Made by a program: the position numbers and the translations under genes
The notes under the pieces: model-generated
Told to the model about the DNA's origin: nothing
Databases searched by the model: none
What the model saw: only the letters and a program-made list of their open reading frames with translations
NCBI RefSeq assembly: GCF_014490445.1
Contig: NZ_JACTUZ010000030.1
Coordinates: 1 to 37,249 of the forward strand
Direction of reading: 5' to 3'
From: Pseudoroseomonas ludipueritiae
GTDB lineage: Bacteria > Pseudomonadota > Alphaproteobacteria > Acetobacterales > Acetobacteraceae
DNA length: 37,249 bases
In this document: one piece after another, positions 36,124 to 37,249 of the stretch
Numbering within the stretch: position 1 is the first letter of the stretch
Layout: the number at the start of each line of letters is the position of its first letter

Positions 36124-37072
36124 GGCGCATTCCGTAATCGCCGTAGGCACCAAAGCTGTCGCTCGCCGTCATTGAAACCCGGTTCAGCAGCAGTTGCAGC
36201 AGCGGGCAGGCTTCCATCATGTCGAGCGCCGCCTCGACCTCGCTGCGCTGGGTGCGGCCGGCATCCACCACCATCACCACCTGCCCCGCCATGGCCGAAA
36301 GGGCATTGGCATCGGACGTGGAAAGGCTTGGCGGCGTATCCAGCACCAGCACATGGTCCGGCAGGCTGCGCGCCAGCCGGGTGATGGCCTCGGCCAGCTG
36401 CGTGCCGGAGGGCACATGCGCCGCATCGGCCACCGCGCGGCCATAGGGCAGCACGAGGAGGTTGCGGATCTCCGTCGTCTGCAGCAGGGGCAGCCCGCGC
36501 TCCTGTGGCGAGGCGGCGAGCTGGCGCAGGCCCGCGGCCTCGCCCAGGCCCAGCGCATCGCTGATGGAGCCGCGCTTGCCGTCCACATCCACCAGCACGA
36601 CCTTGCGCGTGCCGCTATTGGCCATGGAGGCCGCCAGATTAAGGGCGATGAAGGTCTTGCCCTCCCCCGGCCTCGCGCTGGTGACCAGCACGACGCGGTT
36701 GCGGCCGCCCGTATCCTCCATGCCACGCAGCACCTGCTGCTGCGCCAGGGCCAGTTCTTCCACTACGCGACTGCGCTGCGAACCGGAAGGCACGGCCGTC
36801 AGCCCGGCGGAGACCATGGTGCTGATGGCAATGGCCGGCTTGGCCGGCGGCACCGGGGCCTCGGGCCGGCGGTTGCCGGGGGCCTCGGCATCGGCACCGG
36901 GCAGCCGGGCCACCGGGGCCTCGGGCAGGCGCAGCGCCTGCCCTTCCAGCAGCTTCGCGGGTGGATCCTCCGGTGCCGGGCCGGGTTGGCGGGCAGTAAA
37001 GGCGTTGGGATCGGAGAACGCCTCGGCGGCGCGCTCGACGAGGTGGGCCCGGCCTCGGGATGGCATGCTCAT
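36113..37072 (-). CDS. XrtA-associated tyrosine autokinase (CpsD/CapB family, TIGR03018-like)
   Basis: Bacterial BY-kinase catalytic domain that works with the chain-length determinant to control polysaccharide polymerisation and export, 319 aa. Residues 1-100 are a Pro/Ala-rich, probably disordered segment. ELALAQQQVLRGME precedes Walker A SARPGEGKT (132-140), Walker A' VLVDVDGKRG (159-168) and the Walker B-like VLVLDTPPSL. The C-terminus ends FGAYGDYGMRHAK, with only two tyrosines where many BY-kinases carry a cluster of about five or more. Start at ATG 37072, overlapping the chain-length gene stop by ATGA. Confidence 0.93.
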   Translation of the reverse strand: MSMPSRGRAHLVERAAEAFSDPNAFTARQPGPAPEDPPAKLLEGQALRLPEAPVARLPGADAEAPGNRRPEAPVPPAKPAIAISTMVSAGLTAVPSGSQRSRVVEELALAQQQVLRGMEDTGGRNRVVLVTSARPGEGKTFIALNLAASMANSGTRKVVLVDVDGKRGSISDALGLGEAAGLRQLAASPQERGLPLLQTTEIRNLLVLPYGRAVADAAHVPSGTQLAEAITRLARSLPDHVLVLDTPPSLSTSDANALSAMAGQVVMVVDAGRTQRSEVEAALDMMEACPLLQLLLNRVSMTASDSFGAYGDYGMRHAK

Positions 37073-37249
37073 GCCAGCAACCTCACAATGGTGCCGGGAA
37101 GCCCGGCAAGGACTGCGCCAAAGACAGCGAACAATGCCACCACGCCGAAGCCGAAGCCAAGCGCGGCGCCAGAGCGGCGCGGCTGGGCAGTGGAGGAAAC
37201 GCCGCCAAGCACCGGCAGGCCGAGCCGGCGCAGGTCGTTGACGGTGTGG
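37069..37249 (-). CDS. Polysaccharide chain-length determinant protein, C-terminal end (partial)
   Basis: The gene enters from the right edge, and only its last about 59 codons are present. The visible end reads NDLRRLGLPVLGGVSSTAQP, then the hydrophobic segment ALGFGFGVVALFAVFGAVLA, and ends GTIVRLLA before TGA at 37071-37069. This matches the C-terminal tail and second membrane span of Wzz/GumC-type proteins, which read (R/D)L..LGLPVLG just before the final span. Position immediately upstream of the tyrosine autokinase, with a 4-base ATGA overlap, is the normal arrangement in XrtA clusters. Its main periplasmic domain lies outside the window. Confidence 0.82.
   Translation of the reverse strand, partial: HTVNDLRRLGLPVLGGVSSTAQPRRSGAALGFGFGVVALFAVFGAVLAGLPGTIVRLLA

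Overview
The window looks like a high-GC alphaproteobacterium, most likely Acetobacteraceae (Roseomonas-like). This is inferred from the strong GC bias at third codon positions, the orphan Bug-type substrate-binding proteins, an HWE-family histidine kinase, an EcfG-type general-stress promoter and a complete exosortase A (XrtA) polysaccharide cluster. No rRNA, tRNA or CRISPR array was seen.

Layout. (1) Positions 1-7276 are accessory DNA, visibly lower in GC than the rest and gene-poor. They hold a 32-bp perfect palindrome beside a perfect consensus DnaA box, an unrecognised 200-aa gene, an unrecognised 464-aa gene with a faint HUH-nuclease-like signature, a hipBA toxin-antitoxin pair with two operator-like repeats, and a tyrosine-recombinase pseudogene broken by stops and frameshifts. 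This reads as a decaying integrated element, possibly a former plasmid. (2) Positions 7277-13319 hold a catabolic operon on the minus strand (amidohydrolase, HpcH/HpaI aldolase, Bug receptor, CaiB/BaiF CoA-transferase, second Bug receptor) with a divergent LysR regulator and a LysR-type box between them. (3) Positions 13398-18833 hold single genes: a GST-family protein, a class III aminotransferase, a lytic transglycosylase, a lipocalin with an EcfG promoter, and an orphan amino-acid-binding protein. (4) Positions 19195-28754 are a signalling block: an HWE histidine kinase, a Cache-HAMP-PAS-GGDEF-EAL protein, a small 80-aa protein, then a tightly coupled three-gene operon of a small exported or membrane protein, a hybrid histidine kinase with a histidine-bearing multi-pass membrane sensor, and a PleD-like diguanylate cyclase. 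(5) Positions 28800-37249 are the XrtA exopolysaccharide operon on the minus strand: chain-length determinant (partial), tyrosine autokinase, outer-membrane protein, ATPase, polysaccharide deacetylase, FemAB-like protein, glycosyltransferase and exosortase A.

How it fits together. The signalling block carries both cyclic-di-GMP synthesis and degradation and abuts, convergently, the exopolysaccharide/protein-sorting operon. A link between c-di-GMP and envelope or biofilm output is plausible but is an inference from position. The most distinctive candidates for something undescribed are the small protein / membrane-sensor hybrid kinase / diguanylate cyclase operon and the origin-like remnant with its Rep-like gene at the left end.
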